In this document: positions 7,285 through 15,275 of the stretch, piece by piece | How the letters are laid out: each line of letters begins with the position of its first letter | How positions within the stretch are numbered: the stretch's first letter is position 1 | Source: Sphaerisporangium krabiense | Lineage (GTDB): Bacteria; Actinomycetota; Actinomycetes; Streptosporangiales; Streptosporangiaceae | Assembly: GCF_014200435.1 (NCBI RefSeq) | Contig: NZ_JACHBR010000001.1 | Location: forward strand, 1,550,001-1,614,000 | Direction: 5' to 3' | Length of the DNA: 64,000 nucleotides | Notes under the pieces: generated by a model | What the model was told of the DNA's origin: nothing | Database searches by the model: none | What the model saw: the letters and a program-made list of their open reading frames with translations, nothing else | Position numbers and translations under genes: made by a program

Positions 7285-8145
7285 ATGACGGTAGACAACA
7301 CCCCGGTCTGGTTCATCACCGGCTGCTCGACCGGGCTCGGCCGGGCGCTGGCCACCGCCGTCCTGGAGCACGGCCTGCGGGCCGTGATCACCGCCCGCGA
7401 CCCCGCCCAACTGGCCGACCTGTCCGACGCGCACCCGAACCGCGCGCTGGCCCTGCCGCTCGACGTCACCGCCGAAGACCAGGTCGAGCACGCGGTCAAG
7501 CGGGCCGAGGCCGAGTTCGGCCGCATCGACGTCCTGGTCAACAACGCCGGCTAAGGCTGCCTGGCCGCCGTCGAGGAGGGCGAGGACGAGGAGGTCCGCG
7601 CGCTGTTCGACACCAACGTCTTCGGCTTGGTCGACGTCACCAGGGCCGTCCTGCCGGGCATGCGCGCCCGCCGCTCCGGCCACATCGTGAACATCTCCTC
7701 GCTCGGCGGCCTGGCCGCGTTCGGCGCCACCGGCTACTACCACGCGACGAAGTTCGCGGTGGAGGGCCTGTCGGAGTCGCTGGCGGCCGAGGTAGGCCCG
7801 CTGGGTATCAAGGTGACGATCGTGGAGCCGGGCGCGTTCCGGACCAACTGGTCCGGGCCGTCCATGCGCCAGTCCCGGGTCCGCATCGACGACTACGCCG
7901 AGACCGCGGGCGCACGCCGCACCACCACCCTCGCCACCTACGGCCACCAGCCCGGCGACCCGGCCCGCGCCGCGGCGGCGATCCTCACGGTCGTGGAGTC
8001 GGACGACCCGCCACTGCGCCTACTGCTCGGCAAGGCCGCCTACGACGTCGCCTCCGCCCGCCTGAACACCCTCAAAACCACCTTCGACACCTGGCGCGAC
8101 CTCACCCTCAGCGCCGACTACCCCGCCCCCTCAGCGGACGCGTGA
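7285..8145 (+). pseudogene. Short-chain dehydrogenase interrupted by one in-frame TAA
   Basis: The ATG at 7285 gives a normal classical SDR of about 286 codons, except for TAA at 7552-7554. The cofactor motif is TGCSTGLG, followed by NNAG; the expected next residue in this family is Tyr (NNAGYG), so a TAC-to-TAA change explains the stop. The same frame then continues with VDVTRAVLPGM, the catalytic Ser in NISSLGG, Tyr and Lys in GYYHATKFA, and a full C-terminus. Nothing else is damaged, so the mutation is recent, a sequence error, or read through. An in-frame ATG at 7663 could give only a fragment lacking the nucleotide-binding half. Confidence 0.85.
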
Positions 8146-8163
8146 CCGCTCCGGGCTGCCGTG

Positions 8164-9060
8164 TCACGCGGCGGGCCGGTGGGCGAAGAGGATCCTGATG
8201 GCGTTGACGGTGGCGTGGCCGCGCCATTCGAGCGCGGACGCGGGCGACTGGGCGGCGAAGTCCACGGTCCAGCCCCCGTCGTCCCGTTGCCCGGCGGCCA
8301 GCCGCCTCAGGTCCGCGGCCATGACGTCCGCCGGGAGAAGGCGGCGCAACGGGCGGTCCGGCCACGGGGAGATGTCCAGCGGGTGCAGCGCCTCGCCCTC
8401 CAGCCCGCCCTCGACCGGCAGCGTCCCGTCCTCGGGCAGACGGGCGGCGAGCCGCGCGAGGTCGCCGGCGGTCTCGGGCATGGCGTCCTGGATCGCGTCG
8501 AGGAACGCCAGCACGTACCGCAGTTCATAGGCGCTGGCAGGCGGGCGCTCGGCGATCTCGCGCAGGCAGAAGGCGGTGACGCGCGCGAGCCAGGCGTGGT
8601 CGCGGACGGCCTTGTCGTGCCGCGCGAGCCGGTGGGCGGCCGCGGCGACGGCGGCGGTGATGTGCAGCGACGACGCGGCCGGGTCGGCGCCGCGCCACCA
8701 GGGGGCGGTACCGACCGGCTCGGCCACCGGCAGCGCGAAAGGCAGCCCACCGTCGGTCAGGGTGACGGAGTCCAGCCAGTCGCACAGGGCCGGGGCGAGG
8801 CCGCCCGGGTCCGATCCCGCCTCTTCCAGCACCTCGAGGGCGTGCAGCGCGCCCGCGGGCTGGCTCTCCCGCGACCGCAGGTCGGGTTCCAGACCCCAGC
8901 CGAAACCGCCGTCGCCGTTCCGGTAGGCGGCGAGCGCCGCGCGCAGGGCGTCCGCCGACCCGTCCATGCCGGTCGCCACGGCGAACCGGTGTCGGTCGAG
9001 CACGCGAGCGTGCGTGGCCAGAAAGGTCTCCGCTTTCGCGAGGTTCACATCGAGTTCCAT
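8164..9060 (-). CDS. Terpenoid-cyclase/prenyltransferase-fold (alpha-toroid) protein
   Basis: The 298-residue protein from ATG 9060 (9069 possible) contains the repeats that mark alpha/alpha-toroids: AAYRNGDGGFGWGLEPDLRS near the N-terminus and LAAGQRDDGGWTVDFAAQSP near the C-terminus, both QW-like (QxxDGGW). There is no DXDD or DCTAE catalytic motif as in squalene/hopene or class II diterpene cyclases, and it is about half their length, so cyclase activity is doubtful. Related proteins in actinomycetes are annotated only by fold. It is a single gene, convergent with the broken SDR. Confidence 0.7.
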   Translation of the reverse strand: MELDVNLAKAETFLATHARVLDRHRFAVATGMDGSADALRAALAAYRNGDGGFGWGLEPDLRSRESQPAGALHALEVLEEAGSDPGGLAPALCDWLDSVTLTDGGLPFALPVAEPVGTAPWWRGADPAASSLHITAAVAAAAHRLARHDKAVRDHAWLARVTAFCLREIAERPPASAYELRYVLAFLDAIQDAMPETAGDLARLAARLPEDGTLPVEGGLEGEALHPLDISPWPDRPLRRLLPADVMAADLRRLAAGQRDDGGWTVDFAAQSPASALEWRGHATVNAIRILFAHRPAA

Positions 9061-9229
9061 ACCGCCCATCGTCTCCGGTGCCGGAGGACGGCGGCTTGTA
9101 CGTATCGGACATGTCGCCGGCGCTACCCGACCACCCGGAACCCGCCATGCCGGACTGATCCGCATATTAAGTGACATGCGAAAACACCTGCACACAAGGG
9201 ACAAGTGGTCCTTGACGGCGAACGGCCCT

Positions 9230-9249
9230 GACAAGAGGATGCTCTTGTC
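9230..9249. promoter_or_regulatory. Inverted repeat GACAAGAG-N4-CTCTTGTC
   Basis: A perfect 8-bp inverted repeat with a 4-nt centre lies in the 765-bp gap between the toroid gene and the EamA gene. A related half-site (GGACAAGTGGTCCTTG) lies 30 nt upstream. It could be an operator or a small hairpin. Confidence 0.35.
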
Positions 9250-9550
9250 CTTACCAGCCCGAGACAGATCACCGAACGGGACCACGCGCACAGAAGCCGC
9301 GCCCAACGGCCCGGCGATGCCACGATGAACACCCTCGGAGACGACACCGAGCCCGTCCGCGCCCCCGGCCCCCAGCCGAGCCCACCCCGCGCTCACGGCC
9401 CGGCCCCCGAGCAGCCGATCACGCCTTGCTCGCAGCCCAGGACACGAGCCGGGCCCGCGCCGGCCACACCGAGGCACCACCACCGCGCGCCGACACCCGC
9501 CCACCGAATCCCCTGGACCACTCGCACAGGGCCCGGCGAGTCCATAGAAC

Positions 9551-9817
9551 CGACAAGAGGTTCACAACGGAACAGGGATCTATAACCGCGACGGAGGTCC
9601 ATAACCGGACATATGCCTATCCCAAAAGGTTTATCCCGGGTAGAGGCCCATCCCAGGTAGACGTCCATCCCAGGTAGACGTCCATCCCAGGTAGAGCATC
9701 ACGAACAGAGGCCTAACCCGAGAAGAGGCCAATCCTGGGCAGAGGCCAATCCCGCAGGAGTCCATCCCGGGCAGAGGTCTACGCCCCCGACAGAAGCCCG
9801 TGAACCCGACAGAGAGG
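9551..9817. repeat. Degenerate 17-bp tandem array upstream of the EamA transporter
   Basis: About 14 tandem units follow a consensus close to GGGYAGAGGYCYATCCC. The centre is best conserved: two identical AGGTAGACGTCCATCCC units are adjacent at about 9653-9688, and flanking units drift and vary by 1-3 nt. The array ends within 10 nt of the transporter start. It has no unique spacers and so is not CRISPR. Any coding frame through it would give a meaningless repeat peptide. It could be a minisatellite or a multi-copy regulatory array. Confidence 0.75.
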
Positions 9818-9825
9818 TCAGCTTC

Positions 9826-10764
9826 ATGAGCATCGTCGACGACAGGTCCGCCGAGACCGGGAACCGGCGCGTCGCCGAGCTCGGGCTCGTCGGCGTGGCC
9901 GTGTGCTTCGGCTTCACCTTCACGATGGTCCAGGACGCGATCCGCGACACACCGCCGTGGACGTTCAATGCATTCCGGTTCCTGCTGGCGGCGGCCGTCC
10001 TGCTGATCCCCTACGGCGCCCGGCTCCGGCGGCTCCCCGCCGCGGGCTGGCGGGCCGGGCTGGTCCTGGGGCTGCTGCTCACCGCCGGGTACGCCTTCCA
10101 GACCATCGGGCTCGGACACACCACGGTCTCCAATGCCGGCTTCATCACCGGCCTGTACGTGGTCCTCACCCCGGTCCTCGCCTGGCTCGTCCTCCGCCAG
10201 GCGATCAGCGCCTGGGTATGGGGCTGCATCGCCCTGGCCGCCTTCGGCCTCTTCCTGCTGTCCGGTTTCGGCGGCGCATGGCACCCCCTCGGCGACGCGC
10301 TCACCCTGCTGTGCAGCCTCGCCTTCGCCGCGCACATCATCGCCACCGACCGCGTGATCCGCCGGTTCCCCGTGGGCCCCCTGGTGACCGTGCAACTCGC
10401 CGTCGTCGGCCTCGTCTCCCTGGGCGCCTCCACCGTAACCGGCGACCTCGCCCCGCCCGCGAGCACCGACGTCTGGTGGGCCATCGCCTTCACCGCCATC
10501 GTGGCCAGCGCCATCGCCTACTTCATCCAGTCCTACGCCCAGCGCCGCACCTCCCCCGTCCGCGCCTCCCTGATCCTCGCCACCGAACCCGCCTTCGCCG
10601 GCGTGTTCGGCTTCTGGCTGGCCGGCGACCGCCCCACCCCCCTCGGCTGGACCGGCGCCGCCCTAATGCTCCTCGCCGTCCTCCTCGCCGAGGCCCGCCG
10701 CCCTGCCGACCCACCCCAGCACGTCTCGCACACGCCCACTCCAGACGCACAGACCAGGTCTTGA
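9826..10764 (+). CDS. EamA-family (DMT superfamily) transporter
   Basis: The 312-residue protein has ten predicted membrane helices arranged as two EamA repeats (about residues 18-150 and 160-295). Landmarks are FNAFRFLLAAAVLLIP, TVSNAGFITGLYVVLTP and, in the second repeat, ASLILATEPAFAGVFGFWLAGD. The family exports metabolites and amino acids across the cytoplasmic membrane. The start ATG follows GAGAGG. It is a single gene whose leader is the 17-bp repeat array. The short C-terminal tail (THTPTPDAQTRS) is hydrophilic and cytosolic. Confidence 0.9.
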   Translation: MSIVDDRSAETGNRRVAELGLVGVAVCFGFTFTMVQDAIRDTPPWTFNAFRFLLAAAVLLIPYGARLRRLPAAGWRAGLVLGLLLTAGYAFQTIGLGHTTVSNAGFITGLYVVLTPVLAWLVLRQAISAWVWGCIALAAFGLFLLSGFGGAWHPLGDALTLLCSLAFAAHIIATDRVIRRFPVGPLVTVQLAVVGLVSLGASTVTGDLAPPASTDVWWAIAFTAIVASAIAYFIQSYAQRRTSPVRASLILATEPAFAGVFGFWLAGDRPTPLGWTGAALMLLAVLLAEARRPADPPQHVSHTPTPDAQTRS

Positions 10765-10863
10765 CCACGTCGGTCGAAACCTGGGCGCTTTAGAAATGTC
10801 GCCATAAGTCCAGCAAGAAGAACGAGCCGCAGGTGATAAAGAGAATAAAGGAGCTGTATTGAT

Positions 10864-11223
10864 GTGACAGACTGGGGTTTTCCCGTACGGCATGGCGAAG
10901 GCTTCTCCGTGGAATTCGTCCTGGACGTGAAGGAGCAGGAGGCGCCGGAGACCGCCGACTACGTCGACGCGTTCGTCACCCTGCACGATGATGGGACCGT
11001 TTGGGTCGGAGTCTTCGTGTCCCTTGAAAAGCTTGGGCAACTGATGCGCAAGCTCAGCGGCACGCGGGAGTGCCGGGGCGGGTTGTACTACTGGGAGAGC
11101 GGCCTGGTCTTGATGCGAGAGCCGGGTGTCGACGCCATATTCGAGGCGATTCAGGACATGGTGGAGGATAGCGCGATCCGTCGGCACCTCGTCAAACAGG
11201 ACGACGAGGACGACGACGCCTGA
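10864..11223 (+). CDS. Hypothetical acidic protein (119 aa)
   Basis: A GTG at 10864 lies about 10 nt after AAAGGAG. The product begins TDWGFPVRHGEGFSVEFVLD and alternates short beta-strands (DAFVTLHDDGTVWVGVFV) with helices (SLEKLGQLMRKLSGT, IFEAIQDMVEDSAIRRHLVK), ending in DDEDDDA. Codon use is less GC-biased than in most neighbours, hinting at a separate origin. The small alpha/beta acidic outline is common among immunity-type and DUF proteins, but no family is recognised. Confidence 0.6.
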   Translation: MTDWGFPVRHGEGFSVEFVLDVKEQEAPETADYVDAFVTLHDDGTVWVGVFVSLEKLGQLMRKLSGTRECRGGLYYWESGLVLMREPGVDAIFEAIQDMVEDSAIRRHLVKQDDEDDDA

Positions 11224-11440
11224 GCCGTCGGGGATGCGGGGAACGCGGATAGCGAGGGGCCGGATCCGGGAACGGGAGTGGTGGCACAGCGGGTGCGTAA
11301 GCGCTGGTCCGTGGGTGCGGAACAAACCACATCGCATCGAAGATCATAGCGTCTGATCGGCGGGGCGGGACCGCTTGTTCCGCTGTGGCCACCTGTGCAG
11401 TGGTTGCCGGACTAAGATCGCGTTTCGTCGTTTCGGATAA

Positions 11441-11596
11441 TGTCTGGCGGATTATCAGGATTGCGTTAGTAGGTCGGCGGGGAAAGGCCGCTACCGGCTC
11501 CGTGTCCACGTGCGGGTCGACGACGCAGGAGAGGAGCAGCACCTGCTCGTCGTGTTCCCGGGTTCGTCGAGGAAGAGGCTTACGCTGAAGCCGTGA
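11441..11596 (+). pseudogene. C-terminal gene fragment
   Basis: The 51-codon open stretch encodes CLADYQDCVSRSAG and then GRYRLRVHVRVDDAGEEQHL with LVVFPGSSRKRLTLKP to TGA. This looks like the last beta-strands of a real protein, but a TAA (11438-11440) closes the frame and there is no start codon or ribosome site. The surrounding 11224-11600 holds nothing else convincing. It is likely the remnant of a partly deleted gene, convergent with the HxlR gene. Confidence 0.35.
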
Positions 11597-11600
11597 GCCC

Positions 11601-12089
11601 CTACCCATCCGCCAGGGAAGCTTCTTCGCTCGGCTGAGCCGGCTGGCCCGGGCCTGGGAGGAGGTCGATGTCGGTGGCGTGCATTGGGCGGTCGCAGACC
11701 GAGCAGTGGAGGTCTACGTGGGCGATCTGGCCGCAGGCGTGGTGGCGGTAGAGGACTGGGGGGCCGGCTTCGCCGGCGGTCCAGCGGTCGCCCCAGCGGA
11801 CCATTACCAGGAGCAGGTCGCATAGTTCGGTGCCCTTGGGGGTGAGCACGTACTCGTGACGTGGGGGGCGGGTGGAGTATTCGCGGCGTTCCAGGACGTC
11901 GTTCTCGACCAGCCATTTCAAGCGTTCGGTCAGGACCTTGCGGGAGATGCCGAGGTCCTGCTGGATCTGCTCGAAGCGGGTCATCCCCACGTAGACATCT
12001 CGCAGGATGAGTGGCGACCACGGCTCTCCGATGACATCGAGGGTGCGGGCGATCGAACAGGCCATGTCGCCGAAGCGGGTGCGCTGCAT
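11601..12089 (-). CDS. HxlR-family transcriptional regulator
   Basis: The 162-residue protein starts at the ATG at 12089 (MQRTRFGDMACSIARTLDVI), the standard HxlR N-terminus; a GTG two codons earlier is less typical. The winged helix follows: WSPLILRDVYVGMTRFEQIQ, LGISRKVLTERLKWLVENDV and REYSTRPPRHEYVLTPKGTEL. A C-terminal extension carries HHACGQIAHVDLHCSVCDRP, a CxxC-containing segment that may bind metal or sense redox state. It is divergent from the DUF899 gene across a gap with two palindromic sites, so autoregulation and control of the oxidoreductase genes are expected. Confidence 0.88.
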   Translation of the reverse strand: MQRTRFGDMACSIARTLDVIGEPWSPLILRDVYVGMTRFEQIQQDLGISRKVLTERLKWLVENDVLERREYSTRPPRHEYVLTPKGTELCDLLLVMVRWGDRWTAGEAGPPVLYRHHACGQIAHVDLHCSVCDRPMHATDIDLLPGPGQPAQPSEEASLADG

Positions 12090-12111
12090 GCACACGATTC
12101 TAGCTCAGCAG

Positions 12112-12159
12112 GTTCCCTTAGGGAACTGATCCTGCTAGTGTCCATTCCCTGAAGGAACT
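12112..12159. promoter_or_regulatory. Two GTTCC-type operators in the HxlR/DUF899 divergent promoter
   Basis: GTTCCCTTAGGGAAC at 12112-12126 is a perfect 15-nt palindrome. A second site, ATTCCCTGAAGGAACT at 12144-12159, keeps the TTCC/GGAA arms. Their centres are about 32 bp apart, three helical turns. They lie between the divergent starts (12089 and 12180), as expected for an HxlR dimer controlling both directions. Confidence 0.65.
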
Positions 12160-12179
12160 AACCAGGGAAGGGGCAGCCG

Positions 12180-12833
12180 ATGAACCGTCCACCCGTCGTC
12201 TCCGCGCGGGAGTGGCAAGCGGCGCGGGACTCGTTGCTGGTCAAGGAGAAGGAGCTCACCCACGCGCTCGACGCGCTGGCCGCCGAGCGGCGCCGGCTGC
12301 CGATGGTGCGGTTGCGCACGGATTACGTGTTCACCGCGCCGGACGGTGCCACGGCCGGTCTCACCGACCTGTTCGAGGGCCGCCGCCAACTGGTCATCTA
12401 CCACTTCATGTTGTCGCCAGGGCACAGCCACGTGTGCACCGGCTGCGCGTCGTTCACCGACAACCTCACGGACAGGTCCCACATCAACGCCCGGGACACC
12501 ACGCTGATCCTGATGTCGCCCGCGCCGCAGCAGGAGATCGACGTGGTGCGGCGGCGGTTCGGCTGGACCATGCCCTGGTACTCGGCCTACGGTAACGACT
12601 TCTATTCCGACCTGGACCTCGGCGGCATTTTCGGGCTGAGCGTGCTGCTCCGTGATGGCGATGAGGTGTTCCGGACTTACTACACCACCGCGCGCGGGGT
12701 CGACCGGCTTCGGCTGGACTTCAACCTGCTCGACCTGACCCCCTACGGCCGGCAGGAGCAGTGGGAGGACTCTCCGGCCGGGTGGCCGCAGGACCCGACC
12801 ATGAGCTGGCTCAGGCCCCGAGACGAGTACTAG
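12180..12833 (+). CDS. DUF899 thioredoxin-like protein
   Basis: The 217-residue protein starts at an ATG after AAGGGG. It has the DUF899 signature: an N-terminal helix with KEKELTHALDALAAERRRLP, then FEGRRQLVIYHFML, a CTGCASF motif at about residues 86-91 in the position of the thioredoxin-like active site, RDTTLILMSPAPQQEI, and the C-terminal LDLTPYGRQEQWEDSPAGWP. Related proteins are predicted thiol oxidoreductases of unknown substrate. It lies under the HxlR operators and ten bases ahead of a flavin-binding protein, suggesting a small redox operon. Confidence 0.85.
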   Translation: MNRPPVVSAREWQAARDSLLVKEKELTHALDALAAERRRLPMVRLRTDYVFTAPDGATAGLTDLFEGRRQLVIYHFMLSPGHSHVCTGCASFTDNLTDRSHINARDTTLILMSPAPQQEIDVVRRRFGWTMPWYSAYGNDFYSDLDLGGIFGLSVLLRDGDEVFRTYYTTARGVDRLRLDFNLLDLTPYGRQEQWEDSPAGWPQDPTMSWLRPRDEY

Positions 12834-12842
12834 GAGATCACG

Positions 12843-13289
12843 ATGGCACGGACCCTCACCAGCGCCGAACGCGAGAGCTTCCTGGCGCAGCCCCGTATCG
12901 GCGTGCTCAGTGTGCCCAGCGACGACGACCGCCCGCCGCTCACCGTTCCCGTCTGGTACGCCTACCAGCCCGGCGGGAACATCACGTTCTTCACCGGCAC
13001 CCAGGGCCGCAGGGCGCGCAAGACCGGGCTGCTCGAACGTGCGGGGAAGCTCAGCTTCTGCGTCCAGCGGCCAGAGCACCCGTACGCGTACGTGACCGTC
13101 GAATGCACGGTCGTCGATGTGGACCGGAAGCCGACGGTCGCCGATGTCGTCGCGATCACGAGCCGTTACCTGCCCGAAGACGCCGCGCACGGCTTCGCGG
13201 AGGCCGAAGTCGGCAGCCCCACGGGCACTTTCGTACTCTTCACCGCGCGACCGGACCGCTGGCTGAGCTTCGACTTCGGCGCGGAGTAG
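12843..13289 (+). CDS. Pyridoxamine 5'-phosphate oxidase-family (split-barrel flavin/F420-binding) protein
   Basis: The 148-residue split beta-barrel starts at an ATG after TAGGAG. It opens with ERESFLAQPRIGVLSVPSDD, then PLTVPVWYAYQPGGNITFFT (cofactor-contacting strands), RRARKTGLLERAGKLSFCVQ and the YVTVECTVV strand. Such proteins bind FMN or F420 and reduce or oxidise small molecules; the full PdxH motif set is absent, so vitamin B6 metabolism is not implied. It is in operon with the DUF899 gene and, through it, probably under HxlR control. Confidence 0.85.
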   Translation: MARTLTSAERESFLAQPRIGVLSVPSDDDRPPLTVPVWYAYQPGGNITFFTGTQGRRARKTGLLERAGKLSFCVQRPEHPYAYVTVECTVVDVDRKPTVADVVAITSRYLPEDAAHGFAEAEVGSPTGTFVLFTARPDRWLSFDFGAE

Positions 13290-13348
13290 CCCTTCGGTAG
13301 CCCGCGCCTTGCCGGCTGATCCCCACCCGTCCGAAGAGGGCAGGCATC

Positions 13349-13396
13349 ATGAAGACCTTCCCCACTTTCGGCGGCAGGAAGGGCGAGAAGAAGTGA
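13349..13396 (+). CDS. 15-residue mini-ORF overlapping the HIT gene
   Basis: ATG 13349 preceded by GAAGAGGG gives MKTFPTFGGRKGEKK, and its TGA (13394-13396) overlaps the GTG start of the HIT gene in the same GTGA arrangement used by the next junction. Peptide content (Phe, Lys, Gly-Gly) is not random GC-rich sequence. It could be a coupling leader peptide or a very small functional or precursor peptide. No family is recognised. Confidence 0.45.
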   Translation: MKTFPTFGGRKGEKK

Positions 13397-13776
13397 CCGC
13401 ACCTGGCTGCGTGTTCTGCGCCATCATCGCGGGCCAGGCCCCGGCCACGGTGGTGCGCCGGTGGGCGGACGCCATCGCCATCAGCCCGGACCACCCGGTC
13501 GCCCCCGGCCACGTGCTGGTCATCCCGCACGCCCATGTGGCCGACGTCGGCGTCGACCCCGCGGTGTCGGCCGCCACCATGGCGCGCGCCGCCGAGCTCG
13601 CCAGGCGGTGGCCCGCGGTCAACGTCATCACCTCCCGCGGCGCCGCGGCGAGCCAGACGGTGTGGCACCTGCACCTGCATGTCGTGCCTCGCGTCGACGG
13701 GGACGGGCTGCCGCTGCCGTGGACACCGCGGCACGCCGCCCGGGACGCCGCCACGGCGGCGGGGAGCCGGACGTGA
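13393..13776 (+). CDS. HIT-domain nucleotide hydrolase/transferase
   Basis: The 127-residue protein starts at GTG 13393, giving MTAPGCVFCAIIAGQAPATV, the normal beginning of HIT proteins with a CxxC. Next come the ADAIAISPDHPVAPGHVLVIP strand pair and the catalytic histidine triad HLHLHVV (consensus HxHxHxx) near residue 95. The family cleaves nucleoside phosphoramidates, Ap4A-like dinucleotides or adenylylated products. It is sandwiched between a 15-codon ORF and a deoxyribosyltransferase-like gene with 4-base overlaps on both sides, implying one co-translated unit in nucleotide metabolism. Confidence 0.88.
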   Translation: MTAPGCVFCAIIAGQAPATVVRRWADAIAISPDHPVAPGHVLVIPHAHVADVGVDPAVSAATMARAAELARRWPAVNVITSRGAAASQTVWHLHLHVVPRVDGDGLPLPWTPRHAARDAATAAGSRT

Positions 13777-14258
13777 GCGTCACCGTGGTGTGGGCCCGCG
13801 AGCCCATCCCGGGCGGACCGTCGGTGTTCCTCGCCGGACCGACGCCCCGCGTGGACGGCGTGCCGTCCTGGCGGCCGGCGGCGATCGACGCCCTGCGGGC
13901 CGCGTGGGACGGGGCACAGCCGCTGGTCGTGCTCACCCCCGAATCCCGGGACGGGGTGCGGGCCGCCTCCTACGACGACCAGTTCGCCTGGGAGACGGCC
14001 GCCCGCGAGGCGGCCGACGCGATCCTGTTCTGGATCCCCCGGAACCTGGCCACGCTGCCGGGTTTCACCACCAACGTGGAGTTCGGGCATGACGTGCGCA
14101 CCGGCCGCGCGGTGCTGGGATGCCCACCGGACTGCCCTAACCCCGAGCGCAACCGGTACCTGATCCACCTGGCGCACCGCTACGGGGTCCCGGTGCGCCA
14201 GAGCCTCGGCGAGACCGTGACGGCGGCGCTCGTCCTCGTCAACGCCAGAACCGTCTGA
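13773..14258 (+). CDS. Nucleoside 2-deoxyribosyltransferase-like protein
   Basis: The 161-residue protein starts at GTG 13773 overlapping the HIT stop. It shows the NDT-superfamily pattern: SVFLAGPTPR in the first strand/loop, WRPAAIDALRAAWDG, a D-Q-F-x-W-E-x-x-A helix (YDDQFAWETAAREAADAILF), WIPRNLATLPGFTTNVEFGH with the conserved NVEFG glutamate, and TGRAVLGCPPDCPNPERNRY. Members exchange or hydrolyse nucleoside N-glycosidic bonds (deoxyribosyltransferases, DNPH1-like hydrolases). Coupling to HIT suggests removal or remodelling of an unusual nucleotide. The substrate is unknown. Confidence 0.75.
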   Translation: MSVTVVWAREPIPGGPSVFLAGPTPRVDGVPSWRPAAIDALRAAWDGAQPLVVLTPESRDGVRAASYDDQFAWETAAREAADAILFWIPRNLATLPGFTTNVEFGHDVRTGRAVLGCPPDCPNPERNRYLIHLAHRYGVPVRQSLGETVTAALVLVNARTV

Positions 14259-14312
14259 CGCGGTCGGTCATGGTCTGCCGCCGGTCAGGGGCTCGCCGTG
14301 GCTCACGATCGT

Positions 14313-15275
14313 TCAGCGGAGGCTCGTCAGGAGGTCGTCCCAGTCGGCGAGGAAGCGTTTCAGGCCGTATCTGGACAGGGCGGCGGTGCGGGCTTGCCGG
14401 CCGGTGTGGTGGGCGTGGGCCAGGTCGCCGGTGAAGGTTTCGAGGGCGGTGCGCAGGGTGGCGGGGTTGGTGGAGAGGACGCCCGCGCCGGGGGGGACGG
14501 CCTCTACCGCCTCGGTGGTGGCGAGCGCGACCACGGGGAGGCCGAGGAGCATGGCCTCGATGAGGGACAGGCCGAGGGACGTCCAGCGGTAGGGGTGCAG
14601 GTAGACGCGGCGGCGGGCCAGTTCGGCGTGCATGGCGGCCTGCGGGAGGTCTTCGTGGACGGTGATCCGGCCGGGTGGCGTGGCCAGGTGGGACGGCAGG
14701 CCGGTCACGCCCATGCCGAAGACGTCGAGAGGGACGGTCGCGGCGAAGGCGGGGAGGAGGTCGGTGCCGGCCACGCGGGTGCGCCGGATCGGCTCATTGA
14801 CGACGACCCCGGCGCGGGGCAGCTCGCCCGTGTAGTGGTGACCGGGGTCGACGACGCCATGCTCGATGACGTGGACGGGCGCGCGGCCGGAGTCCCAGAA
14901 GAGGGCGTTGAAGTGGGTGACGTGGACGAGGGGGATATCGTCGCGGTCGGCCAGGGGGTGGCGGGTGCGGGGGACGTCGCCCGCGGGGGTGTTGTGCTCG
15001 ACGTAGACGGCGGGGACGTCCCGGCCGGGGCGGCGGCCGGTCCAGCGGTGCGCCAGCTCGATCTCGTGGGGCCGTTGCAGGACGACCACGTCGAAGTCCT
15101 CGCCGACGAGCCGGTCCGCGGGCACCTCCCGGACGCTCGCGGGCCACGGGTACGTCCGCGCCCGTCCCCGCCCGTCCGGGCCGCGGCCCGGGACCACCGG
15201 GACCAGGTAGTCATGCGCGCCCTGGACGAAGGCCGTGGCCCACGACCCGTGCACATGCCAGAAGAGGATCCTCAT
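14313..15275 (-). CDS. Glycosyltransferase, GT4/group 1 type
   Basis: The 320-residue GT-B enzyme begins MRILFWHVHGSWATAFVQGA. It has VYVEHNTPAGDVPR in the acceptor-domain region, LVHVTHFNALFWDS and VIEHGVVDPG at the domain junction. The donor-binding signature is WTSLGLSLIEAMLLGLPVVA, with the second Glu of the EX7E motif and the usual following AT..T. It would transfer a sugar in the cytosol. Its ATG overlaps the stop of the GmhB-like phosphatase gene (ATGA), tying it to heptose metabolism and the divergent cluster. Confidence 0.85.
   Translation of the reverse strand: MRILFWHVHGSWATAFVQGAHDYLVPVVPGRGPDGRGRARTYPWPASVREVPADRLVGEDFDVVVLQRPHEIELAHRWTGRRPGRDVPAVYVEHNTPAGDVPRTRHPLADRDDIPLVHVTHFNALFWDSGRAPVHVIEHGVVDPGHHYTGELPRAGVVVNEPIRRTRVAGTDLLPAFAATVPLDVFGMGVTGLPSHLATPPGRITVHEDLPQAAMHAELARRRVYLHPYRWTSLGLSLIEAMLLGLPVVALATTEAVEAVPPGAGVLSTNPATLRTALETFTGDLAHAHHTGRQARTAALSRYGLKRFLADWDDLLTSLR

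Noticed and set aside
9325-9585. 86-codon plus-strand frame before the 17-bp array
   Set aside because: Pro/Arg/Thr-rich, no ribosome site, and its end enters the degenerate repeats.
9551-9817. Tandem repeats considered as a CRISPR array
   Set aside because: Units of about 17 bp follow each other without unique spacers, and there are no cas genes.
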